DNA of 64,000 nt from Xanthomonas arboricola pv. populi (GCF_002939945.1 NZ_MDEB01000001.1:981606-1045605), one strand, 5' to 3'; numbered from the stretch's first letter, positions 52,245 to 61,245 are shown. Program-made: numbers and translations. Notes: a model not told the origin generated them from the sequence alone.

Positions 52245-53162
52245 ATGGCCAGCGTCCCTTCCGCTGCGCGTGCGCAGCCGCCGCGCGATGCGGTTTCCAC
52301 AGAACACGCTTCCAGTGTCCGGATCGTGCCGTTCGATGCCCCGCTGGGCGCCGAAGTGATCGGCCTGGATCTGGCGCAGCCGCTGGATGCGGACACCTTT
52401 GCGCGCATCCATCGCGCGCATCTGGACTACCACGTGCTGGTGTTCCGCGAGCAACGCATTACGCCGGCGCAGCAGGTCGCTTTCAGCCGTCGCTTCGGCC
52501 CGCTGCAGATCCATGTGCTGCGCAATTTCCAGTTGCGCGGGCATCCGGAAGTGCTGGTGGTGTCCAACATCAAGGAAAACGGCGAGCCGATCGGTCTGGG
52601 CGATGCCGGCCACTACTGGCACTCGGACCTGTCCTACAAGGACACCCCCAGCCTGGGATCGCTACTGCATGCGCAGGAACTGCCCAGCGAAGGCGGCGAC
52701 ACCTTGTTCGCCAACCAGCACCTGGCCTGGCAGACCCTGCCCGACGCGCTCAAGCACGCGGTGCGGGACCTGCGTGCCGAGCACAGCTACCTGGCCAAGT
52801 ACGAAGAACTGCGTGCGCGCAATCCGTGGCGCCCGGCGCTGACGCCGGAACAGATCGCCGAAGTGAAACCGGTGCAGCATCCGGTCGTGCGCACGCACCC
52901 GGAAACCGGCCGGAAAGCGCTGTTTGTCAGCGAGCATTTCACCACCCGCATCGTCGGCCTGCCCGACGACGAAAGTAATGCACTGCTGCAGGCCCTGTTC
53001 GCACACAGCACCGGCGATGCCCTGGTGTATCGGCATCGCTGGCAGCCGCACGACATGGTGTTCTGGGACAACCGCTCGGTCATGCATCTGGCCGCCGGCA
53101 CGCCCGATCACCTGCGTCGTCGGCTCAACCGCACCACGATCGAAGGCGATGCGCCGTTCTAG
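52245..53162 (+). CDS. TauD/TfdA-family Fe(II)/2-oxoglutarate dioxygenase
   Basis: 305 residues. SVRIVPFDAPLGAEVIGLDL, DYHVLVFREQRITPAQQVAF and FSRRFGPLQIHVLRNFQLRG open the fold; the facial triad starts with HxD in GHYWHSDLSYKDTPSLG (His and Asp) and the distal His is in NRSVMHLAAGTPDHL, with the 2-oxoglutarate Arg in RRRLNRTTIEGDAP. It precedes an ABC importer of the TauABC type, so oxidative release of sulfite from a sulfonate or sulfate ester is likely. Family members also attack other acids, so the substrate remains open. Confidence 0.88.
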   Translation: MASVPSAARAQPPRDAVSTEHASSVRIVPFDAPLGAEVIGLDLAQPLDADTFARIHRAHLDYHVLVFREQRITPAQQVAFSRRFGPLQIHVLRNFQLRGHPEVLVVSNIKENGEPIGLGDAGHYWHSDLSYKDTPSLGSLLHAQELPSEGGDTLFANQHLAWQTLPDALKHAVRDLRAEHSYLAKYEELRARNPWRPALTPEQIAEVKPVQHPVVRTHPETGRKALFVSEHFTTRIVGLPDDESNALLQALFAHSTGDALVYRHRWQPHDMVFWDNRSVMHLAAGTPDHLRRRLNRTTIEGDAPF

Positions 53163-53240
53163 ACAAGCTGCTGCCCCATGCGCGTCTCGCGGTACGCCCC
53201 CCCTGAGATGCCCCCCTCCCCCTCTCGACTGGAGCGCCGC

Positions 53241-54287
53241 ATGCGTTTGACCGTCACTTCTCACGCGCGTCCGCAGCACAGACGTTTTTCCCGACGTGTT
53301 GCGCTGCTGTTCCTGGCCGCATTGCCGTTGCTGCACAGCGCGCAGGCGCAGGCCGAAGGAAAGCTGCGCATCGCCAAGCAGTTCGGCATCGTCTACCTGC
53401 TGCTGGACGTGGCGCAGGATCAGAAGCTGATCGAGCAGCAGGGCAAGGTGGCCGGCGTGGACATCGACGTGCAGTTTCTGCAGTTGTCCGGTGGCGCGGC
53501 CGTCAACGATGCCCTGCTGACCGGTTCGATCGATATCGCCGGTGCCGGTGTCGGACCGCTGTTCACCATCTGGGACCGCACCCATGGCCGCCAGAATGTG
53601 CGCGGCGTGGCATCGCTGGGCAATTTTCCGTACTACCTGATCAGCAACAATCCGCGCATCAAGTCCATCGGCGATTTCACCCCGCAGGACCGCATTGCGG
53701 TACCGGCCACCGGCGTGTCGGTGCAGTCGCGTTTCCTGCAGCACGCCTCGCAACAGCGCTGGGGCGACAAGGGCACCCGCCAGCTGGATCCGTTGCAGGT
53801 CGCCTTGCCGCACCCGGACGCGGCCGCCGCGATCATCCGCGGCCGCACCGAGATCACCGCCCACTTCGCCAGCCCGCCATTCCAGGAGCAGGAACTGGCG
53901 CGCAATCCGGCCGCGCATATCGTGACCAGCTCCTACGAGATCGAAGGCGGCCCCGCGTCGGCCACCGTGTTGTACGCCACCGAAAAATTCCGCCGCGACA
54001 ATCCCAAGACCTATCGCGCCTTCGTCGCGGCGCTGGATCAGGCCGCACGCTTCGTCACCGCGCATCCGGAGCAGGCGGCGGATATCTTCCTGCGTCGCAA
54101 TGGCTCGAGCATCGATCGCGCGCTGGTGTTGCAGATCCTCAAGGACCCGAAAGTGCAGTTCACCGTGGTGCCGCAGAACACGCTGGGACTGGGCAAGTTC
54201 ATGCAGCACAGCGGCGCGATCAAGCAGACACCGAGCAAGCTGGGCGACTACTTCTTCGACGATCCGCTGATTGCGGGCGGGAGCTGA
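53241..54287 (+). CDS. NitT/TauT-type ABC substrate-binding protein
   Basis: 348 residues from ATG 53241. Signal peptide RRVALLFLAALPLLHSAQAQ. The mature part KLRIAKQFGIVYLLLDVAQD, KVAGVDIDVQFLQLSGGAAV, NDALLTGSIDIAGAGVGPLF and RIAVPATGVSVQSRFLQHAS follows the NMT1/TauA fold. It lies 78 bases after the TauD-like gene and 3 before the ATPase gene. Likely captures a sulfonate-like or related organic anion; no ligand can be named. Confidence 0.88.
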   Translation: MRLTVTSHARPQHRRFSRRVALLFLAALPLLHSAQAQAEGKLRIAKQFGIVYLLLDVAQDQKLIEQQGKVAGVDIDVQFLQLSGGAAVNDALLTGSIDIAGAGVGPLFTIWDRTHGRQNVRGVASLGNFPYYLISNNPRIKSIGDFTPQDRIAVPATGVSVQSRFLQHASQQRWGDKGTRQLDPLQVALPHPDAAAAIIRGRTEITAHFASPPFQEQELARNPAAHIVTSSYEIEGGPASATVLYATEKFRRDNPKTYRAFVAALDQAARFVTAHPEQAADIFLRRNGSSIDRALVLQILKDPKVQFTVVPQNTLGLGKFMQHSGAIKQTPSKLGDYFFDDPLIAGGS

Positions 54288-54290
54288 GCG

Positions 54291-55130
54291 ATGGGCACGC
54301 CTACACCATTGCTGCAGGTCGATCACGTCAGCCTGGAATACGCCTCCGCGCAGCGCGTGGTGCGTGCCACCCATCGCGTGCGTTTCGATGTGCATGAAGC
54401 CGATCGCTTCGTGCTGCTGGGGCCTTCGGGTTGCGGCAAATCCACCTTGCTCAAGGCAGTGGCTGGCTTTGTCACCCCGCGCGAGGGGCAGATCCGTCTG
54501 GATGGCAATGCGGTCACCGGGCCGGGGCCGGACCGGGTGGTGGTGTTCCAGGAATTCGACCAGCTGGCGCCCTGGAAGACCGTGCGCGAGAACGTGGTGT
54601 TCGGCCTGCGCGCCACCCGCAAGCTGTCGCGTGCCGAAGCGCGCGAACGTGCCGACGACAGCCTGGCGCAGGTCGGGCTGAGCGCGTTTGCGCAGGCGTA
54701 TCCGCACACCTTGTCCGGCGGCATGAAGCAACGCGTGGCGATTGCGCGCGCGTTGGCGATGCGGCCGCGCGTGTTGTTGATGGACGAGCCGTTCGCCGCG
54801 CTCGATGCGTTGACGCGTTCGCGCATGCAGGAGCAGGTGCTGGAGCTGTGGGAGCAGTCGCGCTTCACCCTGTTGTTCGTCACCCATTCGATCGAGGAGG
54901 CGTTGGTGGTCGGTAACCGCGTGCTGTTGTTGTCGCCACATCCGGGCCAGGTACGCGCCGAGCTCAACGCGCATGCGTTCGGCCCGCACAACGCCGGTAG
55001 CGTGGCGTTCCAGCAGACCGCGCAGCGGATCCATCGGCTACTGTTCGACCTGCCCGACGACACCCTGGACGATGCCAAGGTGGCGCCATTGCGTCGCCCT
55101 GCCGAGCGCCAGCGCGAGGTGCTGCCATGA
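54291..55130 (+). CDS. ABC transporter ATP-binding protein (TauB-like)
   Basis: 279 residues. Walker A VLLGPSGCGKSTLLKAVAGF, Q-loop RVVVFQEFDQLAPWKTVREN, signature HTLSGGMKQRVAIARALAMR, Walker B VLLMDEPFAALDALTRSRMQ and FVTHSIEEALVVGNRVLLLS. The sequence belongs to the nitrate/sulfonate/taurine importer group. Three bases after the binding-protein gene; its stop overlaps the permease ATG. Confidence 0.92.
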   Translation: MGTPTPLLQVDHVSLEYASAQRVVRATHRVRFDVHEADRFVLLGPSGCGKSTLLKAVAGFVTPREGQIRLDGNAVTGPGPDRVVVFQEFDQLAPWKTVRENVVFGLRATRKLSRAEARERADDSLAQVGLSAFAQAYPHTLSGGMKQRVAIARALAMRPRVLLMDEPFAALDALTRSRMQEQVLELWEQSRFTLLFVTHSIEEALVVGNRVLLLSPHPGQVRAELNAHAFGPHNAGSVAFQQTAQRIHRLLFDLPDDTLDDAKVAPLRRPAERQREVLP

Positions 55131-56011
55131 GCGGCGGCAACGCCACCGCGCTGCCGCCATTGCCACCGGTGCGGGCCGAGTACGAAGTGGCCCTGCAGCC
55201 GCTGGACCCCGCATTGGTTGCAGCCGCTGCGCCGACGCGCTGGCAGGCACCACCGTGGCTGCGCAAGGCGCTGGTGCTGGTGGTGCTGATCGCGATGTGG
55301 GAGATCGCCGCACGCGTGGTTGGCGACGATCTGATGCTGCCCAGCGCGCTGCAGACCGCACGCGCGTTCTACGACGGGCTGCTGTCGGGCGAGTTGCTGC
55401 GCCGCGTGGGCGCGTCGCTGCGCGTGCTGGCGCAGGGCTACGCGCTGGGCGTGGTGCTGGCGTTCGTGCTGACCGCGCTGGCCGCCTCCACGCGCTGGGG
55501 CCGCGACGTGCTCGGTACGCTGACGGCCATGTTCAATCCGCTGCCGGCCATCGCGCTGCTGCCGCTGGCCTTGCTGTGGTTCGGCCTGGGCACCGGCAGC
55601 CTGGTGTTCGTGCTGGTGCATTCGGTGCTGTGGCCGCTGGCGCTGACCACTTATGCCGGCTTCCAGGCAGTGCCGGAAACCCTGCGTATGGCCGGGCGCA
55701 ATTATGGACTGCGTGGGCCACGCTACGTGGCGCAGCTGCTGATTCCTGCCGCGCTGCCGGCGATCCTGTCAGGGCTGAAGATCGGCTGGGCCTTCGCCTG
55801 GCGCACCTTGATCGCCGCCGAGCTGGTGTTCGGCGCCACCTCCGGCCAGGGCGGCCTGGGCTGGTACATCTTCCAGAACCGCAACGAGCTGTATACCGAC
55901 CGCGTGTTCGCCGGCCTGGCGATGGTGATCGTACTGGGCCTGCTGGTGGAAGGCGTGGTGTTTCAGGCCATCGAGCGGCTGACCGTGCGCCGGTGGGGCA
56001 TGCAACGCTAG
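55127..56011 (+). CDS. ABC transporter permease (TauC-like)
   Basis: 294 residues, six or more membrane helices. ALVLVVLIAMWEIAARVVGD, LPSALQTARAFYDGLLSGEL, PLPAIALLPLALLWFGLGTG and the EAA loop LRMAGRNYGLRGPRYVAQLL followed by IPAALPAILSGLKIGWAFAW match TauC/SsuC. It overlaps the ATPase gene by four bases. With the two upstream genes and the dioxygenase it forms a four-gene organosulfur-type operon distinct from ssu. Confidence 0.92.
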   Translation: MSGGNATALPPLPPVRAEYEVALQPLDPALVAAAAPTRWQAPPWLRKALVLVVLIAMWEIAARVVGDDLMLPSALQTARAFYDGLLSGELLRRVGASLRVLAQGYALGVVLAFVLTALAASTRWGRDVLGTLTAMFNPLPAIALLPLALLWFGLGTGSLVFVLVHSVLWPLALTTYAGFQAVPETLRMAGRNYGLRGPRYVAQLLIPAALPAILSGLKIGWAFAWRTLIAAELVFGATSGQGGLGWYIFQNRNELYTDRVFAGLAMVIVLGLLVEGVVFQAIERLTVRRWGMQR

Positions 56012-56193
56012 GGAGTAACCGCGCGCGCGGCGATGCGTGGCCAGGCGTGTTGCCTGGCCGTGCTGCATGCGAGGGTTTCGCGCTGGCCTCGGCCTCCAAC
56101 AGCATGAGCCCGCGAGCCGGGCTCATCGGCACGGTCGCGTGCGCTTAACGGGGCCGGCTTATGCTGCCGGCCCCTTTCCTGCCGCCTGCCGTC

Positions 56194-56547
56194 ATGCCTA
56201 CCGCTCCCTTCACTGCCTATCTGTATCCGGTGCTGTTGTTGCTCGCCAGCAATGTGTTCATGACCTTCGCCTGGTACGGGCACCTGAAGTACAAGAGCAC
56301 GCCGCTGATGATCGCCATCCTGGTCAGCTGGGGCATTGCGTTCTTCGAATACTGCCTGCAGGTGCCGGGCAACCGCCTGGGCAGCGCGGTGTACTCGGCG
56401 CCGCAGCTCAAGGGTATGCAGGAAGTGATCACGCTGCTGGTGTTCGCTGGCTTCTCCACGTTCTACCTGGGTCAGTCGTTGAAGTGGAATCACTGGGCCG
56501 CGTTCGGCTTGATCCTGGTCGCGGCGTTCCTGATGTTCAAGGAATAA
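56194..56547 (+). CDS. DMT-superfamily small membrane protein (DUF486)
   Basis: 117 residues from ATG 56194 (ATG 56161 would add an unusual Pro-rich lead). Four membrane helices: PVLLLLASNVFMTFAWYGHL, PLMIAILVSWGIAFFEYCLQ, MQEVITLLVFAGFSTFYLG and NHWAAFGLILVAAFLMF. KWNHWAAFG and FAWYGHLKYKSTPLMIAILV are DUF486 hallmarks. Function unknown; small drug/metabolite transporter relatives usually act as dimers. Confidence 0.85.
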   Translation: MPTAPFTAYLYPVLLLLASNVFMTFAWYGHLKYKSTPLMIAILVSWGIAFFEYCLQVPGNRLGSAVYSAPQLKGMQEVITLLVFAGFSTFYLGQSLKWNHWAAFGLILVAAFLMFKE

Positions 56548-56578
56548 CCGCCCTTGAAGAGCTCACGACGGTCTTGCC

Positions 56579-56676
56579 CGTAGGAGCGCACCAGGGCGCG
56601 ACCTTGGAGGAGCGTGCCGGGCGCGCGATGGGGGCGTTGTCGGGAATGCCCCGTCGCGCCCTGGTGCGCTCCTACG
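56579..56676. repeat. 24-bp perfect inverted repeat pair (REP-like)
   Basis: Arms at 56579-56602 and 56653-56676 are exact reverse complements over 24 bases, core GTAGGAGCGCACCAGGGCG. They are 50 bases apart and fill the gap between the convergent DUF486 and DUF6607 genes. The GTAGGAGCGC core recalls REP elements of Stenotrophomonas and Pseudomonas. The transcript could fold into a very stable hairpin that ends both genes. Confidence 0.85.
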
Positions 56677-56687
56677 ACCCGGGGTGG

Positions 56688-57611
56688 CTAATTCGCCGGT
56701 TCGACCCACTGCGCGAACACCGCGTCCAGCTGCGCATCCTTGACCCGCTCGCCGTTCTGCACCGCCTCGGCCTGCTGGAACATCGGCATGATCATCGCCA
56801 TGCCGTCGGGCTTGGTCTTCAGATGCAGGCCCGGCGGCGTGTCGAGGAACCTGGCCCAGCGCATGCGCACCTTGGCCCAGTAGCCTTGGGTGCCCTTCCA
56901 GTATGCATAGGCCGGGGCGAAGTCGACATCGGTGGTCTTGCGGTAATCGTTGAAGCCGAACTCGCGCGCGATCGCTTCCTGGCTGCCGTCGGGCTTGCGC
57001 AGCACCTTGGTGTTGAACTGTTCGTGGGTCCAGCCGTTGGGCGTGAGCGTGTGGCGATTGATCACCGATAGCGCGTTGTAGTCGCTGCGCCTGGCGTACT
57101 CGCGGCGCGGCAACGGGCGCCAGCTCACATCGCTGGTCCAGGTGGGATGGCCGTCGGCATAGTCCCAGCGACCGGTGCCGCAATAGCGCGGCGCGTCGCT
57201 GACCTCGTAGACGCACTGCGTCCAGGCGCCGGTGGTGACTGCCGGCGGCAGCGCATGCACCGTCCAGGTCTGATCGGCGCTGAATTCGAAACGCTGCGGC
57301 GCCTCGTAGATCCAGTCCTGCCGCCAGTGCTTGGTCACGTGCTTGCTCTTTTCGTCGACCAGCAGATGCTGCAGCACCAGCTTGCGCGGTGAATCCTCCA
57401 CCACGATCACCACTTCGCTGGCGCCGCTGCGCATGGCCGATGCACGCTCGTAACCGGGCTTGAGCAGCACGGTCTCGTCGAAGGCAAAGTCCACCGCGTA
57501 TTCGCCCTGCATCGCCAAGATGCTCTGCCGATCGCGCTGGGCGTCGGCGGCGGCGATCAACGGCAACAGGCTCAGCGTCACTGCGATACAACGGGGAAAC
57601 GTTCGGCTCAT
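56688..57611 (-). CDS. DUF6607-family periplasmic protein, heme-locus associated
   Basis: 307 residues with signal peptide CIAVTLSLLPLIAAADA. Conserved-looking segments: SILAMQGEYAVDFAFDETVL, LVLQHLLVDEKSKHVTKHWR, DWIYEAPQRFEFSADQTWTV, CVYEVSDAPRYCGTGRWDY and SVINRHTLTPNGWTHEQFNT. I recognise this as the family called DUF6607. It is the last gene of the heme-receptor unit, 28 bases after the preceding gene, so a role in heme or iron handling in the periplasm is likely but unproven. Confidence 0.75.
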   Translation of the reverse strand: MSRTFPRCIAVTLSLLPLIAAADAQRDRQSILAMQGEYAVDFAFDETVLLKPGYERASAMRSGASEVVIVVEDSPRKLVLQHLLVDEKSKHVTKHWRQDWIYEAPQRFEFSADQTWTVHALPPAVTTGAWTQCVYEVSDAPRYCGTGRWDYADGHPTWTSDVSWRPLPRREYARRSDYNALSVINRHTLTPNGWTHEQFNTKVLRKPDGSQEAIAREFGFNDYRKTTDVDFAPAYAYWKGTQGYWAKVRMRWARFLDTPPGLHLKTKPDGMAMIMPMFQQAEAVQNGERVKDAQLDAVFAQWVEPAN

Positions 57612-57638
57612 CGGAACTCTCGGCAGTGGTTGGAGACA

Positions 57639-58271
57639 TCAGCGGCGCAGGCGCACCAGCGACGTCGTCATGTCGGATGGATTGTTGTTGCTGGATGTGG
57701 CAGAGGCCGTGCGCAAGGCGGCAGCGCGCGCGCAGCAGCAATCATCCACCGCCACGCGGCCGTCGATGCCCTCCTCGCGTGCCAGGCGTGCGGCGACCTC
57801 GGCGCCCAGCGCCGACACGGTCGCCAGGCTGGCGACAAACGGTTGCTCGCGAGTGGCGGCGGCCTGCAGGCGCAGCGCGCTCAATCGCCACGCCTCACCC
57901 CGCATGCGCCCGGCCAGGCGACGCCACAGCCGCTCGCCGACACCCAGCTCATGGCTTTCCATCGGCAGTGGCGGCAGGCGCGAGACCAGGCGATCCCAGA
58001 TCAGAAAATCGCTGTCGGGCAACAGACAGATCCGCCAGCAGCACTGCCCCTCCGCATCGAAGAACCAGATGCTCTCGCGCACACCATCGCTGTCGACCTG
58101 CCGGCACGCCGCCGCATCCACCGCGTGTTGCCAGCCAGCCAGTTCGTTGCCCAATGCGGGCCGATACAGGCACAGCACCGTGCCCAGCGCCGCCAACTGC
58201 TGCGGACGCGGCAACGTAGCGCGGGCGGCACGTGCATGCGACAACGACGGCAGCGGGCGGACGATGGGCAT
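57639..58271 (-). CDS. Heme-locus protein of unknown function
   Basis: 210 residues, no signal peptide or membrane helix. It starts MPIVRPLPSLSHARAARATL; LGTVLCLYRPALGNELAGWQ, SIWFFDAEGQCCWRICLLPD, SDFLIWDRLVSRLPPLPMES and a C-terminal VAVDDCCCARAAALRTA with three consecutive Cys are notable. It starts five bases after the TonB receptor stop, so it is co-transcribed with the receptor. Proteins at this place are sometimes annotated as hemin transport proteins; I cannot confirm a heme-binding motif. The Cys triplet may bind a metal or heme. Confidence 0.7.
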   Translation of the reverse strand: MPIVRPLPSLSHARAARATLPRPQQLAALGTVLCLYRPALGNELAGWQHAVDAAACRQVDSDGVRESIWFFDAEGQCCWRICLLPDSDFLIWDRLVSRLPPLPMESHELGVGERLWRRLAGRMRGEAWRLSALRLQAAATREQPFVASLATVSALGAEVAARLAREEGIDGRVAVDDCCCARAAALRTASATSSNNNPSDMTTSLVRLRR

Positions 58272-58276
58272 GGCCG

Positions 58277-60508
58277 CTACCAGCTCACCGCCAGGCTGAC
58301 CGAGGCGGTGCGCCCGGCGCCGGTGAAGCGATCGAGCACCGTGCTGCTGGCCAGCGTGCCGTTGGGCAGCGCGTTCCAGTCCACATAGCGGCGGTCGGCG
58401 AGATTGAAGATGCCGGCGGTGACCTTGGCACCGGGTGCGAACTCCCAGTGCCCCATCAGATCCAGTGTGGCGTAGCCGGCCGGGGTGTAGTAGCTGTCCA
58501 GCTGCGGGCGACGTTTGCGCGCGACGACCGTGCCGATCAGTTCCGCGCCCCAGCCATCGCTGTCGAACGCCACGCCTAGCGTGCCGCGCAGCGGGTCGAC
58601 CGAGTTGAGCGGGGTGTCGTCGGTGAGATTGTCGCCTTCCGAGTACGCCACGGCGCTATTGAGCGACCAGCCCTGCCAGCCGGCCAGGGCGCCCAGATCG
58701 ATTCCGCCGCGCGCTTCGGCGCCCTTGATCACCACATCGTCCACGTTGCGCGACTGGAACAGCATCAGCCCTTCGGCGTTGAAGCCGGCCGGCGCATACG
58801 ATTCAATGAAGTTGCGGTAGTCGGTGTAGTACACGCTGACGCCCAGATAGCCGATGGCATCATTGAAGCGCAGCCCCAGTTCGCCACCGCGGCTGGTTTC
58901 CGATTTCAGGTCCGGATTGGCGATGGCGGTGTAGCGCGCCTGCAGATTGGTGAAGCCGATATTGACGTCGTTGTACGGCGGCGCGCGGAAGCCGTGCGCG
59001 TAATTGGCATAGGCCGACCAGGCATCCGAAAACCGCCACACCGCACCGAACTTGGGAGAGACCTGGGTCTCGTCGATGGTCTCGGCGGCAACGCCGGGAT
59101 TGTCTTCGCGGAAGATGTCATCCACCTGCGGCGACAGCCGGAAATAATCCACGCGCACACCGGGCGTCAGCGACAGCTTGCCGTCGAACAGGCCGATCTC
59201 GTCCTGCGCATACAACCCGAGCTTGGTGGTCTCGCTCTTGGGGAAATCGCGCACCGGAAACACGTCCTGCCCCACCCGATTGGTGATCGCGCCATTGGCC
59301 AGATTGACCGAGTAGCCATCGCGCTTGGCGCGGGTGTCGGTCCAGGTACCGTCCAGGCCATAGGTGATGGCGTGACTGAGCGTGCCGGTGTCGATCGCCT
59401 TGTGCGCGTTGACCAGCAAGCCGTAGACGCGCTGATCGAAGTTGTGTTCGTTATGCCGGCGCGTGTTGTTGCCGCGCAGTTCGTCGGTGCGCTGCAGGCT
59501 CTCGCTGTCCTGGCGATACAGCTGCCACTGCAGATCGTCGGCCAGCGCCCAGCCCAGCGCATCCAGTTCGTGCCGTAGCGAGACACGGGCGCGGGTCTGA
59601 TGGTCGCGTCCGTCCTGCGACAGGATGCGCAACGATGGGGTGGTCACGCGCGGGTCGATGCCGGTCAACGCCTCGATGCTGCCGTAGTCTTCGTTGCCTT
59701 CCACGGTGAGCTTGAAGCGCTGCTGTGCGTTCGGCGCGTACACCAGCTTGGTCAGCACGCTGCGGCCATCGATGCGCTGCGGGTTGGCAGCGGTACGGGT
59801 GACATCGCGGCTGCGGTTGTCGCCCTGGTTCTGCGCTTCCTGGCCCTGGCGATGGCTGACCGCCACCATGCCGCTCCAGCGCTCGCCGCCGAACGCACCG
59901 GTGGCACCGGCGAACAGGCCGTTCCAGTCGCCTTCGTAGCCGAACTTCAGGCCGACATAGCTGTGCTTGCCGGCGCTCAGGTAATCGGAGGGGTCCTTGG
60001 TGACGAAGGCCACCACGCCGCCCAGGGCGTCGGAGCCGTACAGGGAACTGGCCGGCCCGCGCACCACTTCGACGCGCTTGAGCGTTTCCAGATCGACAAA
60101 GTTGCGGTTGGCGTTGAGGTAGCTGCCGAAACTGAAGGTGTCCGACACCGGCACGTTGTCGACCAGGATCGCCACGCGGTTGCCGTCCAGCCCGCGGATG
60201 CGGATGCCGTTGGCGCCGGTGAAGCGGCCGCTGGTACTGGTCACCGACACGCCCGGCGTGTAGCGGAACAGATCCTTGAGCTCGCGCACCAGTTGGTTGT
60301 CCAGTTGTTCGCGATCAATCACATCCACCGTGCTCGGCACATCGACCAGGGCGCGCTGGGTACGCGTGGCGGTGACCTGCAACCGGTCGAAGTCGTGGAC
60401 CTCACGCGCGGCGTCACCACTGGCGGTGAGGTCGGCAGCGTGGGCACACAACGGAAGAGCAGGCAGCGCAAGTGACAGCGCGACCACCAGCGGATGCAGG
60501 CGAATCAT
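58277..60508 (-). CDS. TonB-dependent hemoglobin/heme-type receptor
   Basis: 743 residues from ATG 60508 with GAAAGG upstream. Signal peptide LVVALSLALPALPLCAHAAD. The plug domain runs about 40-160 (VTATRTQRALVDVPSTVDVI, LKDLFRYTPGVSVTSTSGRF, GIRIRGLDGNRVAILVDNVP, GPASSLYGSDALGGVVAFVT). The barrel contains the heme-receptor motifs FRAPPYNDVNIGF and NPDLKSE, and ends in an aromatic beta-strand (GRTASVSLAVSW). The FRAP/NPDL pair assigns it to the hemoglobin/transferrin/lactoferrin receptor family. It is downstream of hemP and a Fur-box-like site, so iron-repressed. Confidence 0.9.
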   Translation of the reverse strand: MIRLHPLVVALSLALPALPLCAHAADLTASGDAAREVHDFDRLQVTATRTQRALVDVPSTVDVIDREQLDNQLVRELKDLFRYTPGVSVTSTSGRFTGANGIRIRGLDGNRVAILVDNVPVSDTFSFGSYLNANRNFVDLETLKRVEVVRGPASSLYGSDALGGVVAFVTKDPSDYLSAGKHSYVGLKFGYEGDWNGLFAGATGAFGGERWSGMVAVSHRQGQEAQNQGDNRSRDVTRTAANPQRIDGRSVLTKLVYAPNAQQRFKLTVEGNEDYGSIEALTGIDPRVTTPSLRILSQDGRDHQTRARVSLRHELDALGWALADDLQWQLYRQDSESLQRTDELRGNNTRRHNEHNFDQRVYGLLVNAHKAIDTGTLSHAITYGLDGTWTDTRAKRDGYSVNLANGAITNRVGQDVFPVRDFPKSETTKLGLYAQDEIGLFDGKLSLTPGVRVDYFRLSPQVDDIFREDNPGVAAETIDETQVSPKFGAVWRFSDAWSAYANYAHGFRAPPYNDVNIGFTNLQARYTAIANPDLKSETSRGGELGLRFNDAIGYLGVSVYYTDYRNFIESYAPAGFNAEGLMLFQSRNVDDVVIKGAEARGGIDLGALAGWQGWSLNSAVAYSEGDNLTDDTPLNSVDPLRGTLGVAFDSDGWGAELIGTVVARKRRPQLDSYYTPAGYATLDLMGHWEFAPGAKVTAGIFNLADRRYVDWNALPNGTLASSTVLDRFTGAGRTASVSLAVSW

Positions 60509-60663
60509 CGGGAACCTTTCAAGGGAAGTTCCCGGCAGCAAGTGCTGCAGACAAGGCCGCGACCGGCCGCCGGGGAGAGCGTGGGGTGCGCGGACGGCGG
60601 CGGCAACGCCCGCGACAGACAACCCGATCCCCTGCGCCAATGCGCGGAATCGGAGGGTTGGAC

Positions 60664-60861
60664 TTACTTGGTCAGGATGAGCTTGTCGTTGCTGGTATGG
60701 CGCAGGCGATAGACGCGGTCGCCATGCTGGATCAGCACTTCGCGACGGCCTTTGAGCAGCGCCTCGCTGCTGATGAGGTCTTCTGCAGGAACGGCACGCG
60801 GGGCAGCGCGGTCGCGCAGGTTGACCGGTTCGGAGCGGAGCAGCACGGGATGAGCGGTCAT
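60664..60861 (-). CDS. hemP: Hemin uptake protein HemP
   Basis: 65 residues from ATG 60861. It ends GDRVYRLRHTSNDKLILTK, the HemP signature; the middle ISSEALLKGRREVLIQHG is the other conserved part. HemP is a small protein encoded just before heme-receptor genes; in Burkholderia and relatives it activates the receptor gene under low iron. Here it precedes the TonB receptor by 155 bases. An in-frame start at 60909 would overlap the Fur box and is rejected. Confidence 0.9.
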   Translation of the reverse strand: MTAHPVLLRSEPVNLRDRAAPRAVPAEDLISSEALLKGRREVLIQHGDRVYRLRHTSNDKLILTK

Positions 60862-61245
60862 GATCTGGATCTCCAGTCGGTTGGCCAGACAAATAATAAC
60901 CATTCTCATTTAATGATCAAGAGCCATTCTCATCTCTGTGGTGCTAAATTTGCATGGATTGAACAATTTCGATTCATTTAATCTATCGAAACGCCTTGAC
61001 CATGATTCCCGTCAGCGGTTTTCACGCGCGCAGACCGTGGCTTCGCTGATCACCTTTCCGCTGGTGAGGCCTTTACTGGGCAAGCGAGGGGACGACTGAC
61101 GGTACGTCAGCACATTGCAATGCAAAGATTGGGCTGGCGTGCACGACCGGGCAGATGCAGTCTCTCGTTTGCATTGAAGAGCCCGACAAACCAACGCATC
61201 GCACACAATCGTCCCGCACTTGAGCCCACGGCATGGGGGCACTCC
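60862..61245. other. Upstream region of the heme locus
   Basis: 384 bases without a gene. Besides the Fur-box-like sites it contains a CTGACG/CGTCAG inverted repeat (61096-61110) and a 9-bp inverted repeat CAATGCAAA (61118-61126) / TTTGCATTG (61168-61176). The part from 60940 to 61020 is AT-rich. No RNA gene was recognised. Confidence 0.5.
60892..60910 (-). promoter_or_regulatory. Fur box upstream of hemP
   Basis: The 19-bp AATAATAACCATTCTCATT (plus strand) resembles the Fur consensus of AT-rich hexamers and lies 31 bases before the hemP ATG at 60861. A second ATGAGAATGG copy (minus strand, 60925-60934) sits 15 bases further upstream, giving a tandem Fur site. Iron repression is inferred. 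Confidence 0.75.
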
